DNA of 64,000 nt from Flavobacterium sp. AG291 (GCF_003350375.1 NZ_QQAR01000004.1:213434-277433); one strand, 5' to 3'. Counted from the first letter of the stretch, positions 36,901-45,744 are shown. Notes: generated by a model not told the origin, from the sequence alone. Translations and numbers: made by a program.

Positions 36901-37785
36901 CGCTCCCGAAGGCTGCCCCATAGTTGTTATACGCTTACCCGGACCACCCTGCGATGTAACATAATAGTATGACTTATCCGCATACAGATTATTGTGCGAG
37001 CCGTTTTCCTGACTCCAGTTATCAACACCTTCAGCATAAAAAAGAATATAGTCAGCACTATCAAACTTACCGTCTTCTTCACCAATAAAAGTTATCGCAT
37101 TTTCTTCCGGATCGGCAGGGTAATCAACACTATTCCTAAGAGGTGCCATTCTACCGCCGTTACCATATATTTTAATATTACGGGGATCTACATTAACATC
37201 TAAACCTAATTGCTGAAGAAAACCACGTGATATTTTATACACTCCTGATTTTGTTACATAAAAACGAAACCAGCTTCCAGAAGAAAGTACTGAATTTGAA
37301 ATAACATTAAAATCATTAACCCCATAGGTAACCGTTTCTCCGGCAAAAGCATTATAACTATAGGTAAACGATTTGATCCTTTTATACCCCCCACCTTCTT
37401 TTATAATAGGAGACAGCCTAATTCCGGCCATCCATTTATCTCTTGCTTTCGAAGCAGCTATTGAAGCATTAATAGCCGACGGGACAGATGATGCAGAAAG
37501 TGTCCCCAACTTATCCGAAGCCATACTTTCATAAACCACATTAGTGATTTGCAATGATTTTTGATCTACCGGACCGGAAACAGGAAAAGAATAAGAGAAA
37601 AACAATTGTTTTGTATTCGCGTCATAATCGAGATATTGAGCCTGAAATTCCGGCAAAACTAAAGCCTCTTCTACAAGAAAAGACTTAACATTATCTGTCC
37701 AGTTCAAGACAATTTCACCCCTTTGCTGCGCAAAAGAAACAATTGAATATAGTAGAGTAAAAAAGAATAATCTGTTTTTCATCAT
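33919..37785 (-). CDS. porU: Type IX secretion system sortase PorU
   Basis: A 1288-residue C25-family (gingipain-like) surface protease that removes the C-terminal sorting domain of T9SS cargo and attaches it to lipopolysaccharide. The signal peptide is MKNRLFFFTLLYSIVSFAQQ. The catalytic dyad is His800 in VNYLGHGGEDGM and Cys834 in FITASCEITKFDNP. The N-terminal half holds the beta-rich prodomain-like region, and the C-terminus ends with a FlgD/Por-like beta domain (LDKVLNYPNPFVSYTEFWF ... GKGVYVYKLTV). The length matches flavobacterial PorU. It is divergent from gldJ, the usual flavobacterial arrangement, and followed by porV. Confidence 0.96.
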   Translation of the reverse strand: MMKNRLFFFTLLYSIVSFAQQRGEIVLNWTDNVKSFLVEEALVLPEFQAQYLDYDANTKQLFFSYSFPVSGPVDQKSLQITNVVYESMASDKLGTLSASSVPSAINASIAASKARDKWMAGIRLSPIIKEGGGYKRIKSFTYSYNAFAGETVTYGVNDFNVISNSVLSSGSWFRFYVTKSGVYKISRGFLQQLGLDVNVDPRNIKIYGNGGRMAPLRNSVDYPADPEENAITFIGEEDGKFDSADYILFYAEGVDNWSQENGSHNNLYADKSYYYVTSQGGPGKRITTMGQPSGAPTLTTAVFDEYQYYEKDLVNIARLGRKWHGDPFNVNNEQEFKFTIPDIEAVAATVKVSAAANAPVQTSMVIKVNGQDLGALRFKVPGEHDAADDGGVTVNVGDNGPVSVSFTPSGNDITVGLTYNNNGAPSANAWLDYVVVQAKRKLQGNGKQFRFQYNDAATNNGVIQYNLSNATGINQVWDITDIYNVGKIQNEGLQSQFSFKSTLGEVRKYITVVSSDYYTPLRDSQTRVANQNIKGTIFNGANGQFQDVDYLIVTSASLNSSAETLANLHRKEGMNVKVVNLENIYAEFSSGKQDIAAIRNLVKYIYLNASSPEKRIKYVNLFGDASFDYKNRIPNNTNVVPIMQGYDPSPSFLNYSTVTTFTSDDFYGLMDPEEGAMLDSGSEGLDVAVGRMLVNDKKQADEMVNKVAEYKASEAYGRWRNDFIVIADDLDGSGSLGFVDTLDDMTNELIAARPFVNVRKIYTDSYVQESSAGGQRYPQAKEELIRAINYGALIVNYLGHGGEDGMAGERIYEKKDADNLTNKHKYPVFITASCEITKFDNPYRPTVGEYTYWNAQGGAIGLISTTRALYITVAENFTPLMVKNLYAYGQDEFPSVAEALRVSKVTMNNKNIRMVCFIGDPALKLAIPKPEIVLTEINDIPVADFTGALNSLAYVKLEGKVVNGSATATNYNGELEVTVFDKNINRQTLDNDHMGKVIPFSTLGETIFRGNASVTNGLFEFGFVVPRDIKIPVAEGRVSLYASRTTKTDDRQGYSTTVKVGGVNPNPEADTTGPKVRLYMNDESFVSGGITNASPIFLAFLEDEHGINTASGIGHDIVGILDGDENNPYIMNDYYEAEKDNYQRGSLRFPFSNLEKGLHTITLKAWDVYNNLVTAEIQFVVVGDEGLTLDKVLNYPNPFVSYTEFWFNHNRPFEPLDVQVQIFTVTGKVVKTINQSVTTDGFLCRDIKWDGKDDFGDRIGKGVYVYKLTVRSTVTNKTAEKYEKLVLL

Positions 37786-37929
37786 TGAGAGAACGCAGCT
37801 ATGCGAGATATATTACAGCAAAAGGAAAATTTTTTCTTTTGTCCGCCTGCAATATTACTTCAAAATAGGCGTTATAGAATAAGAGATTTAACATAATTTT
37901 AGATTTTTTACAAAAATTTTAAAAACGTG

Positions 37930-37958
37930 TTGCGGTTTAACGGTTAATTATTATATTG
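37930..37958 (+). promoter_or_regulatory. Likely promoter of gldJ
   Basis: TTG (37930-37932) and TATATTG (37952-37958), 19 bp apart, resemble the Bacteroidota consensus with an imperfect -7 box, 29 bases upstream of the ATG. Confidence 0.4.
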
Positions 37959-37987
37959 CGCCACGAAATTTATTTACCTACTGAAAG

Positions 37988-39658
37988 ATGAAAGTTAACA
38001 AAATCACGGCTTTACAGTTGCTTCTCGCGTTTGCGATGGCATTTGGTTTTACTGCGTGCAGTAAAAAAGGGTCAAATGGTAATTCCACTGCTACAGGCTG
38101 GAAGATCAATGACAAGAAAGGTGGATTCCAACACAACTCTAAGTACAAAAAGCAGGAAACTGCTCCGGGGCTTGTAGAGATAGAAGGTGGAACATTTACT
38201 ATGGGTAAAGTTCAGGACGATGTTATGCACGATTGGAACAACACTCCAACACAGCAGCACGTTCAGTCTTTCTTTATGGACGAAACTGAGGTTACTAACG
38301 TAATGTACATGGAGTATCTTGACTGGTTAAAAAGGGTTTTCCCTCCAACAGAAGAGAACTATAAAAACATTTATGTTGGTGCTTTACCGGACACTTTAGT
38401 ATGGAGAAGTGCTCTTGGTTACAATGAAACAATGACAAACAACTACCTAAGACACCCGGCATATTCTAACTTCCCGGTGGTAGGTGTTAACTGGATACAG
38501 GCTGTAGAATTCTCTAAATGGAGAACAGACCGTGTTAACGAATCTGTACTTGAAAGAGAAGGATACCTTAAAAGAGACGCAAAAGTACTTGACGTAACTG
38601 CTGAAACTACATTCAGTACTGAGGCTTACCTAGAAAGCCCTACTAAATCGTACGGTGGTAACGAGGAAATCGTTCTTAAAGGCCAAAGAAACAAATTAGC
38701 AAACAAAGAAGGTGCTACTAACGTATATGCACAAAGAACTTCAGGTATAATTCTTCCTGAATACAGACTTCCAACTGAAGCTGAATGGGAATATGCTGCT
38801 GTTGCTCTTGTAGGTAACCGTGAGTACAACCTTTACAGAGGAGATAAAAAATACCCTTGGAAAGGTTCTTACACTCGTAGTGGAAAAAGAACTTCTAAAG
38901 GTGATCAGCTTGCTAACTTTAAACAAGGTAAAGGTGATTACGGAGGAATTGCAGGATGGTCTGATGACAACGCTGATATCACAGCTCCGGCTAAATCTTA
39001 CCCACCAAACGACTTTGGTCTGTATGACATGTCTGGTAACGTTGCAGAATGGGTAGCTGACGTTTATCGTCCTATCGTAGATGACGAAGCTAACGACTTC
39101 AACTACTACAGAGGAAACGTTTATATGAAAAACAAAATTGGTGAAGACGGAAGAGCTGAGATCGTAACTACTGACAACATTCAGTATGATACACTTGCTA
39201 ACGGTAAAATCCAATACAGAAACCTACCTGGTCAAATCTCTCAGGAGCAAATTACAACTGACGATACATACCTAAGACAAAACTATACAAGAAGTGACAA
39301 CAGAAACTTCAGAGATGGTGACAGACAATCTACACGTTACTACGATTTTAGTGGTACTGATGAAGAAAAAGGTACTGAAAAAGAATCAGAAAGAATGTAT
39401 GACTCTCCAAAACACCTTGTAACTAAAGATAGCCTTGGTAACATGCTAAGAGAGTATGACAAATCTTCAAAAAGAACTACTCTTGTAAACGATAACGTTC
39501 GTGTATACAAAGGAGGATCTTGGAGAGACAGAGCTTACTGGCTAGACCCTGCACAAAGAAGATACTTCCCACAGGATATGGCTACAGACTACATCGGATT
39601 CCGTTGCGCTATGTCTAAAGTAGGTCCAAAATCAAGCAAAAAGAAAGCTAGAAACTAA
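37988..39658 (+). CDS. gldJ: Gliding motility lipoprotein GldJ
   Basis: A 556-residue lipoprotein required for gliding and for stability of the T9SS motor proteins in Flavobacterium. The lipobox FTAC places the lipidated Cys at residue 24. The body is a formylglycine-generating-enzyme-like (sulfatase-modifying factor) fold: GLVEIEGGTFTMG, then FFMDETEVTNVMYMEYLDW, then YRLPTEAEWEYAA, DMSGNVAEWVADVY and FRCAMSK, with no evidence of the enzyme's catalytic function. It is divergent from porU. Codon use is more uniform than in its neighbours, consistent with high expression. Confidence 0.97.
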   Translation: MKVNKITALQLLLAFAMAFGFTACSKKGSNGNSTATGWKINDKKGGFQHNSKYKKQETAPGLVEIEGGTFTMGKVQDDVMHDWNNTPTQQHVQSFFMDETEVTNVMYMEYLDWLKRVFPPTEENYKNIYVGALPDTLVWRSALGYNETMTNNYLRHPAYSNFPVVGVNWIQAVEFSKWRTDRVNESVLEREGYLKRDAKVLDVTAETTFSTEAYLESPTKSYGGNEEIVLKGQRNKLANKEGATNVYAQRTSGIILPEYRLPTEAEWEYAAVALVGNREYNLYRGDKKYPWKGSYTRSGKRTSKGDQLANFKQGKGDYGGIAGWSDDNADITAPAKSYPPNDFGLYDMSGNVAEWVADVYRPIVDDEANDFNYYRGNVYMKNKIGEDGRAEIVTTDNIQYDTLANGKIQYRNLPGQISQEQITTDDTYLRQNYTRSDNRNFRDGDRQSTRYYDFSGTDEEKGTEKESERMYDSPKHLVTKDSLGNMLREYDKSSKRTTLVNDNVRVYKGGSWRDRAYWLDPAQRRYFPQDMATDYIGFRCAMSKVGPKSSKKKARN

Positions 39659-39684
39659 TTAAGTTTCATCTTATGTAAATACAA

Positions 39685-39709
39685 TAAAAGCCCTATCTTA
39701 GGGCTTTTA
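39685..39709 (+). terminator. Intrinsic terminator of gldJ
   Basis: Perfect 11-bp stem TAAAAGCCCTA/TAGGGCTTTTA with a TCT loop, followed by a run of seven T. Confidence 0.9.
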
Positions 39710-39727
39710 TTTTTTTATATACTTTCC

Positions 39728-41017
39728 ATGGAAACCAAAGAACTTTACAGCTATTTCCTGCAATGTAAAAGCATAGCAACAGATACCCGAAAAATAGCTC
39801 CGGACTCGTTATTCTTTGCCCTGAAGGGAGATAATTTTGATGCCAATACCTTTGCTGCTGAAGCGCTCTCAAAAGGTGCAAAATATGTAGTGATTGACAA
39901 TCCTGCTTATAAAACAGGCGACAATATGCTTTTGGTCCCGGACAGCCTTACGGCATTACAAAATCTTGCACGTCATCATCGTCGTGAACTTGGCCTTCCG
40001 GTAATAGCCTTAACTGGCAGCAACGGAAAAACCACCACCAAAGAACTTATCAACGCTGTTCTTTCAAAAAAATACAACACTACTGCCACAATTGGCAATC
40101 TTAACAACCATATCGGAGTACCTCTTACCCTATTATCCTTTACCCACGAAACTGAAATAGGTATCGTAGAAATGGGTGCTAATCACCAAAAGGAAATTGC
40201 CTTTTTATGCTCTATAGCAGAACCAAACTTTGGCTATATAACTAATTTTGGAAAAGCGCACCTTGAAGGTTTTGGAGGCTATGAAGGCGTTATTAAAGGC
40301 AAAAGCGAATTATATGATTATCTGAAGGAGAATATCAAAACTGCTTTTGTAAATCTTGACGACCCTATTCAGCGTGAAAAGACCAAAGATATGTCGCATT
40401 ATACATTTGCAATAGATAACTACAACTGCGACGTAAGAATTGATGCTGCATCAGCCAATCCAATGGTTACGATAAAATATAACGGACAGGATATAAAATC
40501 ACACCTCATAGGTATTTATAACGCGACAAACATAAGCGCTGCCATTACTATCGGACATCACTTTAAAGTAAGTGATGAAAAAACAAAAGATGCTATTGAA
40601 GGTTATATTCCTTCAAATAACCGTTCGCAATTACTTGAAAAGAATAGCAACAATATCATTTTGGATGCCTATAATGCCAACCCAAGCAGTATGCAGGCCG
40701 CTATCGCCAACTTCCTTCAGCTTGACACTGAAGAAAGCTACAAAATCGCCATTCTGGGAGATATGTTTGAATTAGGTCAGGAAAGTCACGAAGAACACGC
40801 TAAAATTGTTCAGTCGCTTGTGAATGAAGAAGGAATTGAAGTTTATTTTGTCGGTAAAGATTTTTACAATAGTAAAGCTGAGGCAACCCACATGCATTTC
40901 TTTGAAAATTATGACACCTTTAAGGAGAACTTTAGCAGTTTAAAACCTGAGAAAAAAACAATACTTATCAAAGGCTCCCGAGGCATGGCTCTCGAAAGAA
41001 CCCTTGAACTGATATAA
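39728..41017 (+). CDS. murF: UDP-N-acetylmuramoyl-tripeptide--D-alanyl-D-alanine ligase
   Basis: A 429-residue Mur ligase that adds D-Ala-D-Ala to the peptidoglycan precursor. The ATP-binding motif is ALTGSNGKTTTKELI (about residues 96-110), followed by TIGNLNNHIGVPLTLL and VEMGANHQKEI, both typical of MurF, then LDAYNANPSSMQAA and AILGDMFELG, which are MurF-specific. It is monocistronic, between the gldJ terminator and its own terminator. Confidence 0.97.
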   Translation: METKELYSYFLQCKSIATDTRKIAPDSLFFALKGDNFDANTFAAEALSKGAKYVVIDNPAYKTGDNMLLVPDSLTALQNLARHHRRELGLPVIALTGSNGKTTTKELINAVLSKKYNTTATIGNLNNHIGVPLTLLSFTHETEIGIVEMGANHQKEIAFLCSIAEPNFGYITNFGKAHLEGFGGYEGVIKGKSELYDYLKENIKTAFVNLDDPIQREKTKDMSHYTFAIDNYNCDVRIDAASANPMVTIKYNGQDIKSHLIGIYNATNISAAITIGHHFKVSDEKTKDAIEGYIPSNNRSQLLEKNSNNIILDAYNANPSSMQAAIANFLQLDTEESYKIAILGDMFELGQESHEEHAKIVQSLVNEEGIEVYFVGKDFYNSKAEATHMHFFENYDTFKENFSSLKPEKKTILIKGSRGMALERTLELI

Positions 41018-41018
41018 A

Positions 41019-41047
41019 AGAAATGCTCCTTTTTTAGGAGCATTTCT
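41019..41047. terminator. Intrinsic terminator after murF
   Basis: Perfect 12-bp stem AGAAATGCTCCT/AGGAGCATTTCT with a five-T loop between the convergent murF and hypothetical genes. There is no long downstream T-run, so its strength is uncertain. Confidence 0.7.
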
Positions 41048-41048
41048 A

Positions 41049-41609
41049 TTAATAATACAATCTGAAATCAAGCAATTTGCACAACGCATAATATTTTTGA
41101 TGCAGTTCTTCCACAATATCAATAACATCATCGCTATCTTCAAATAGTCCGAAGAACACCCTGTCAAGACCGCTGCTGCTTTGCTTACCATAAGCATGAC
41201 CATAGCCCGAAATTGCTTTTGCATTTGTAATATCTAAAAAATACTGTGCTTCATCCGAACTTAGATCAAGAGCTTTTTCATTAGCGAAATGGAGGATCTT
41301 ACCTCTTAATCTCCCTTCAAATAATTCAGCAATTTCTTCAATACTATAATAATAACCATTAAGACAAATTGTATTCTGCTCTCCCGGCATCACAAGATAG
41401 ATGATCTCATAATTCTTAAAATTATGATCATCATACAAAAGAGCATTTAGGCTATCCTCAAGCCCTTCAATAGTATCACAGGTTTTATAGATACTGCCTA
41501 TCCCCTGCTCAAAAGCAAGTTTTTCGAGAATTGTTACCACCTCAGTAACCCCGGTTTTTTCAATATCATCAACTGCTTCAAGACAGAAAATGAATTTTTC
41601 ATCCTCCAT
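41049..41609 (-). CDS. Hypothetical cytoplasmic protein
   Basis: A protein of 186 residues if read from the Met of MEDEKFIFCLEAVDD; another ATG lies 12 bases upstream. It is acidic, with no signal peptide or membrane segment. The order of strands and helices (FIFCLEAV, then IIYLVMPGEQNTICLNG, YYSIEEIAELFEGRL, KILHFANEKAL, AKAISGYGHAYGKQSSSGLDRVFFGLF) suggests an alpha/beta fold; the sequence may belong to one of the uncharacterised Bacteroidota DUF families, but I cannot name it with confidence. It is single, between two terminator-like elements, so context gives no clue. Confidence 0.65.
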   Translation of the reverse strand: MEDEKFIFCLEAVDDIEKTGVTEVVTILEKLAFEQGIGSIYKTCDTIEGLEDSLNALLYDDHNFKNYEIIYLVMPGEQNTICLNGYYYSIEEIAELFEGRLRGKILHFANEKALDLSSDEAQYFLDITNAKAISGYGHAYGKQSSSGLDRVFFGLFEDSDDVIDIVEELHQKYYALCKLLDFRLYY

Positions 41610-41695
41610 ATAAAAAATCATTCAGGTATCATTAGCCAAAATACTATAAAATAAAGACACTCCAAACCACAAGCCTGTTAAAACTAAAAAGCCAT

Positions 41696-41726
41696 TTGAA
41701 TTAATGAATCAGATAAATTAATTTCG
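41696..41726 (+). promoter_or_regulatory. Promoter of the RluA-type pseudouridine synthase gene
   Basis: TTG (41696-41698) and TAATTTCG (41719-41726), 20 bp apart, resemble the Bacteroidota consensus with one mismatch in the -7 box. The predicted start of transcription is about 13 bases before the TTG start codon at 41746. Confidence 0.5.
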
Positions 41727-41745
41727 CAGCCTAAACACACTCACA

Positions 41746-43434
41746 TTGAGCAGGAACGCTTCCGAAAGGATTACATATTTTAACGAAGAAACAATAACAG
41801 GCATAGCTTTACCGGAACGCTTTACGTTCCCGTTTCTTTACGAACCTCATCCATTGACTAAAATTGCCGCCGAAGAATTGCAGCAATATCTGGAAAGTCT
41901 TACCGATCTTGACCATAATTTTGGGCTTAAAGAAGATCAGCAAGGATTGGTTATAGGCAAAATGTTTGGTGTTCTTGTAATACAGGACAGCGAAGGTAAA
42001 CTAGGATACTTGTCAGCTTTCTCAGGAAAACTTGCAGATTCTAACGATCATCCAAAGTTTGTCCCGCCTGTTTTTGATATGCTTCTTGAAGATAGTTTTT
42101 TCTTAAAAGAACAGTATATACTAAACAGCATTAATGACGAAGTAAAAACAATTGAAGCAGATCAACAGTATCTGTCACTCAAAGTCGATTTAGAATCATT
42201 TACCCTACAGGCAGCTAAAGAAACTGAGACTTTTAAGAAACAGCTCAAAATAAACAAAGCCTATCGTAAAGATTTACGTGAACGAAGAAAGAATGTTATC
42301 AGCGAAGAAGACTATAATCGTTTTGACGCATATCTAATTCGCTTTAGTCATTATGACAATCATCAGTTCAGGTTACTTACCGAAAAATGGAAACTAAAAC
42401 TGGAAGAAGTTCAGCAGAAACTTTCAATATATCAGGATCGAATTGAAACATTAAAAAAAGATCGTAAAGAGAAATCTGCCGCGTTACAATTACAACTCTT
42501 TGAACAATATTCTTTCTTGAACAAAGACGGCAAAACTAAAAGCCTTCAGTCAATATTTGGGAATACTGTATTTGGAAAACCACCTGCAGGAGCAGGTGAA
42601 TGTGCCACTCCAAAACTTTTGCAATATGCATTCCTGCATGGTTATAAACCCTTAGCCATGGCGGAATTTTGGTGGGGTTCTCCTCCTAAATCGGAGATAC
42701 GCCAACACAAACAGTTCTACCCGGCATGCAACGGCAAATGCAAACCTATATTAGAACATATGCTCGAAGGCATAGAAACCGATGAAAATCCGTTTTTGAT
42801 AAATATCGGAGAAGGCAAAGAACTTAAAATAATCTATGAAGACGACAGTTTTGTAGTAGTAAACAAACCTGACGACCTTTTATCGGTTCCGGGAATATTG
42901 ATAAACGATTCGGTTTATACACGATTAAAATATATACTTAACGGTATCGAACCGCTTATCATCCACAGGCTGGATCAGGCAACTTCAGGATTATTAGTAG
43001 TTGCAAAAACGAAAGATGCACACAAAGACATCCAGAAACAATTCCTGAAACGCACCGTAAACAAACGCTATTCGGCAGTACTCTCAAAAGTGATTGCTGA
43101 AGATGATGGAGAAATAAAACTGCCTTTGCGTGGCGACCTTGACAACAGGCCAAGACAGTTAGTTTGCTTTGACTTTGGAAAAAAGGCTCATACTACCTGG
43201 AAAGCGGTTGAGCGAACAGAAACAACCACGAAAGTCCATTTTTGGCCACATACAGGACGCACCCATCAGTTACGTATGCACGCTGCCCATGAACTCGGAC
43301 TAAATGCACCTATTGTGGGCGATGACCTGTATGGCACAGCTGCCAGCAGGCTGCACCTGCATGCTGCCTATCTTGAGTTCGTGCATCCGGTTACACGAAA
43401 AACTATGACTTTTGAAGCTAAAGAGGAGTTTTAA
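41746..43434 (+). CDS. RluA family pseudouridine synthase with N-terminal extension
   Basis: A 562-residue protein in which the RluA-type catalytic domain occupies only the last 210 residues. IIHRLDQATSGLLVVAKT contains the catalytic Asp410, and WPHTGRTHQLRMHAAHEL is the RNA-binding motif. The extension holds a conserved opening (FNEETITGIALPERFTFPFLYEPHPLTKIAAEELQ), a charged coiled-coil (about residues 140-250) and a Cys-containing loop (PPAGAGECATPKLLQYAF ... CNGKCKPILEHM). This long form is common in Bacteroidota. The start codon appears to be TTG: an in-frame stop lies upstream and no ATG is available. The RNA target is unknown. Confidence 0.85.
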   Translation: MSRNASERITYFNEETITGIALPERFTFPFLYEPHPLTKIAAEELQQYLESLTDLDHNFGLKEDQQGLVIGKMFGVLVIQDSEGKLGYLSAFSGKLADSNDHPKFVPPVFDMLLEDSFFLKEQYILNSINDEVKTIEADQQYLSLKVDLESFTLQAAKETETFKKQLKINKAYRKDLRERRKNVISEEDYNRFDAYLIRFSHYDNHQFRLLTEKWKLKLEEVQQKLSIYQDRIETLKKDRKEKSAALQLQLFEQYSFLNKDGKTKSLQSIFGNTVFGKPPAGAGECATPKLLQYAFLHGYKPLAMAEFWWGSPPKSEIRQHKQFYPACNGKCKPILEHMLEGIETDENPFLINIGEGKELKIIYEDDSFVVVNKPDDLLSVPGILINDSVYTRLKYILNGIEPLIIHRLDQATSGLLVVAKTKDAHKDIQKQFLKRTVNKRYSAVLSKVIAEDDGEIKLPLRGDLDNRPRQLVCFDFGKKAHTTWKAVERTETTTKVHFWPHTGRTHQLRMHAAHELGLNAPIVGDDLYGTAASRLHLHAAYLEFVHPVTRKTMTFEAKEEF

Positions 43435-43453
43435 CAAACAAGACAAGATACAA

Positions 43454-43487
43454 AAAACCACCCCAACAATTCTGCCAGGGCGGTTTT
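43454..43487. terminator. Bidirectional hairpin between convergent genes
   Basis: AAAACCACCC and GGGCGGTTTT pair with one G-T or A-C position around a 14-nt loop, between the pseudouridine synthase gene and the convergent CxxCH lipoprotein gene. Confidence 0.65.
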
Positions 43488-43518
43488 AATCAATAAACAA
43501 CCAATAATAGGGCACTAC

Positions 43519-44943
43519 CTATTTTTTCATATTACGATGCCTGTATTTTGTAAAAGCCTTAACGGTAGCAGCTGTCTCATTGTCAACAGCAGCAACTCTG
43601 GCATTCTTTGCCGATGTAGCCGTTTTCGCCATAGCCGCATTATAAGCCGGAATTGATTTGGCAGCCATTGCCATATCATAATCCAGTGCTATTTGTCCTT
43701 CATCAAAAGGAACATCACCATAATTATCCCTGAACCAAAGCATCCAGTCAGCACTACCCGGTGTGTATACCATTAAGTTATTCGTAGTTTGCTTAGGACC
43801 GGGAAGCAGGAACGATTTTAGTTTTGCCTGAGCCGGGCTATGACAGCTCATACAAGAAGACAATGCCAGATTCTTATAAACTTTACCCGTTGTTACATCA
43901 ACAGCTTCCAGAGCTACAGCACCATCGTTAGGACCACTTAACCTTCCGCCCCAACCAAGGGTTTCTTTACTATAAAAAGGCGCTTTAGGATTGATTACCG
44001 TTTCTTTCAACTTAGGATACGGAGGAGTAATAGGACTGTTTACATCCGGATCGTCGCCCCACATAGCGCCAAGTGGCACCATTTTATCCCAAAAATCACC
44101 CTTGGCATCCATATCATACACAAAAGTTGAGTAAACCCAACCTGTCTTAGGTGCAGTCTTACTGTCTTTAACGATCACATCCATCTGGAAGAAGCTCACT
44201 TTGCGAACCTGATACCCTTTTTTAGGATTTTCAGCAGTTGCAATAGTATCATAAACACTTAAGGTCTCAGCCCCTTTAAGTACAGGCCAGTTAGGCGCAT
44301 TAATATTTGAGAAAGCAAGTTTCACAACAATACTTCCTTCTTTAAACTGCCCCGATTCTTTAGTAAGATTAACTTTCTCACCCGTTTTACCCCATAGCTG
44401 ACCTACAGTATATGCGGCAACAGAATCGTAGAACACTAATGCATACCCGGCCTCATCTTCTTTTAGGCTTTTAAACATTCCCGCCGGATTGCCATTGCCC
44501 AGATAAGCCCCTAGTATAGCCTCTCTCTCAGAACCTATCCAGGGTTCATTAAACCAACCATATTTAGCCGACGTCCAATTCTTATTATCAGTAAAAAAAG
44601 GTTTGACGTTAGGAGCTATATAGCTTTTTAATGAATCCATATACGCAAACACATTCGATTCGGAGATAGGTTTACCTTTAAGCGCCTGCTGCCACGAAGG
44701 ATTAACGACATCTTTAACCTCTGTAGGATAATCATGGCTCAGAACAAATAAAGGATTACCATACTGATCCTTAGTAGGTACTGAATCACGGTGGTTTTGA
44801 AATGCACCGCTAACAGGAGTTTCAGCCATAGCAGTGAGTTCTTTACCTTCCTCAGTATTGTCGTTTTTACGACAGCTACATACAGCAAATGCCATAGCTG
44901 CCAACACAACAAAGGAAGTTGGAAAAGTAATTTTTTGTTTCAT
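43519..44943 (-). CDS. Lipoprotein with one c-type heme motif, function unknown
   Basis: A 474-residue exported protein. The N-terminus ends in a lipobox-like AVCSC (Cys22 or Cys24). A CMSCH motif at residues 364-368 (SSCMSCHSPAQAKLK) is a canonical covalent heme-binding site, and Met residues are available downstream as axial ligands. The rest (KYGWFNEPWIGSEREAILGAY, then GWVYSTFVYD, WDKMVPLGAMWGDDPDVN) resembles no family I can name with confidence. The last 50 residues are Ala/Lys-rich. It stands alone between a terminator and a divergent NTF2-like gene, so a role in electron transfer or as a periplasmic oxidoreductase component is only inferred from the heme motif. Confidence 0.8.
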   Translation of the reverse strand: MKQKITFPTSFVVLAAMAFAVCSCRKNDNTEEGKELTAMAETPVSGAFQNHRDSVPTKDQYGNPLFVLSHDYPTEVKDVVNPSWQQALKGKPISESNVFAYMDSLKSYIAPNVKPFFTDNKNWTSAKYGWFNEPWIGSEREAILGAYLGNGNPAGMFKSLKEDEAGYALVFYDSVAAYTVGQLWGKTGEKVNLTKESGQFKEGSIVVKLAFSNINAPNWPVLKGAETLSVYDTIATAENPKKGYQVRKVSFFQMDVIVKDSKTAPKTGWVYSTFVYDMDAKGDFWDKMVPLGAMWGDDPDVNSPITPPYPKLKETVINPKAPFYSKETLGWGGRLSGPNDGAVALEAVDVTTGKVYKNLALSSCMSCHSPAQAKLKSFLLPGPKQTTNNLMVYTPGSADWMLWFRDNYGDVPFDEGQIALDYDMAMAAKSIPAYNAAMAKTATSAKNARVAAVDNETAATVKAFTKYRHRNMKK

Positions 44944-45178
44944 AAATTAGTAATTTAAAGTTAGTTGAATACCGGAAAGTGTTACCAATCCACGGTAAAC
45001 TTATGATAAAAAAACCTACCTAAAACCATCATGATTAAAAACAGGGGTTTGTACGCAACAGCAAAAACGCGTACTTATACGTATAGGAATAATCTGAGGA
45101 AATGATTATAAACAATACACTGATCCCATATTCAAAAATGGATAATTCCTATCTTAGCAGAAATCAAAATCAATCAAA

Positions 45179-45538
45179 ATGACAAAATTCAAAGACACTA
45201 TCGATAAAGCATACACCGCATTTAACGAAAGGAACATTGACAATGCACTTGCAACCATGCAGGAAGACGTTCAATGGTCTAAAGCATGGGAAGGTGGTTA
45301 TATTAGCGGCCACGAGGAAATAAAACAATACTGGACAAGGCAGTGGACGGAAATAAACCCGAAAGTTGAACCTGTCGGCTTTTCCGAAAGAGAAAACGGA
45401 AGCCTGGAAGTGAGAGTACATCAGAACGTAAAAGACCTTGAAGGAAATTTAATGTTTGACGGAACAGTAAAGCACGTTTATACCTTTGAAGACAGACTTA
45501 TAAAAACTATGGATATAGAACTTGTAGAGAGTAATTAA
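45179..45538 (+). CDS. SnoaL/NTF2-like domain protein
   Basis: A 119-residue protein with the cone-shaped alpha+beta NTF2-like pattern: FKDTIDKAYTAFNERNIDNALATM (helices), VQWSKAWEGGYISGHEEIKQYWTRQW and DGTVKHVYTFEDRLIKTMDIEL (final strand). Members of this family are small enzymes or ligand-binding proteins; the substrate cannot be inferred. No signal peptide is present. A short CTTCAG/CTGAAG hairpin lies 15 bp downstream. Confidence 0.8.
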   Translation: MTKFKDTIDKAYTAFNERNIDNALATMQEDVQWSKAWEGGYISGHEEIKQYWTRQWTEINPKVEPVGFSERENGSLEVRVHQNVKDLEGNLMFDGTVKHVYTFEDRLIKTMDIELVESN

Positions 45539-45640
45539 TAAAACAAAAAATTCTTCAGTTTCCTGAAGAGTTTATAAGTGATAGGCAATGAGGATTAACT
45601 CCGTTCATCCCAAAAGAAGTTAATGCTACAAGAAAGCCAA

Positions 45641-45659
45641 ACCCACCTTATGGGTGGGT
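45641..45659. repeat. Short GC-rich hairpin
   Basis: ACCCACC and GGTGGGT form a 7-bp stem. It is the first of three hairpins in a row between the NTF2-like gene and tRNA-Val. Confidence 0.6.
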
Positions 45660-45662
45660 CAC

Positions 45663-45719
45663 TTTTTCATTCTCAAAAGTGTCTGAAAGAAATCTTTCCA
45701 CACTTTTGAGAATGAAAAA
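45663..45719. repeat. 57-nt near-perfect hairpin with 20-bp arms
   Basis: The outer arms 45663-45682 and 45700-45719 are perfect 20-bp inverted repeats (they start TTTTTCATTC and end GAATGAAAAA). Inside, GAAAG and CTTTC pair around an AAAT loop, so almost the whole element folds. The poly-T is on the 5' side and the poly-A on the 3' side of either strand, the reverse of a terminator. It could be a relic of a small mobile repeat or an RNA structure. Confidence 0.75.
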
Positions 45720-45744
45720 AGCCGAAACTTGCGTTTCGGCTTTT
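45717..45744 (-). terminator. Intrinsic terminator of tRNA-Val
   Basis: AAAAGCCGAAAC and GTTTCGGCTTTT pair perfectly around a 4-nt loop. On the minus strand it begins five bases after the tRNA 3' end, and a T-run follows. Confidence 0.85.

Noticed and set aside
38741..39214. Minus-strand ORF of 157 codons inside gldJ
   Set aside because: Antisense shadow of the strongly conserved gldJ coding sequence.
45061..45090. Palindrome-like ACGCGTACTTATACGTAT upstream of the NTF2-like gene
   Set aside because: Arms are imperfect and no second copy was seen, so it was not listed as a site.
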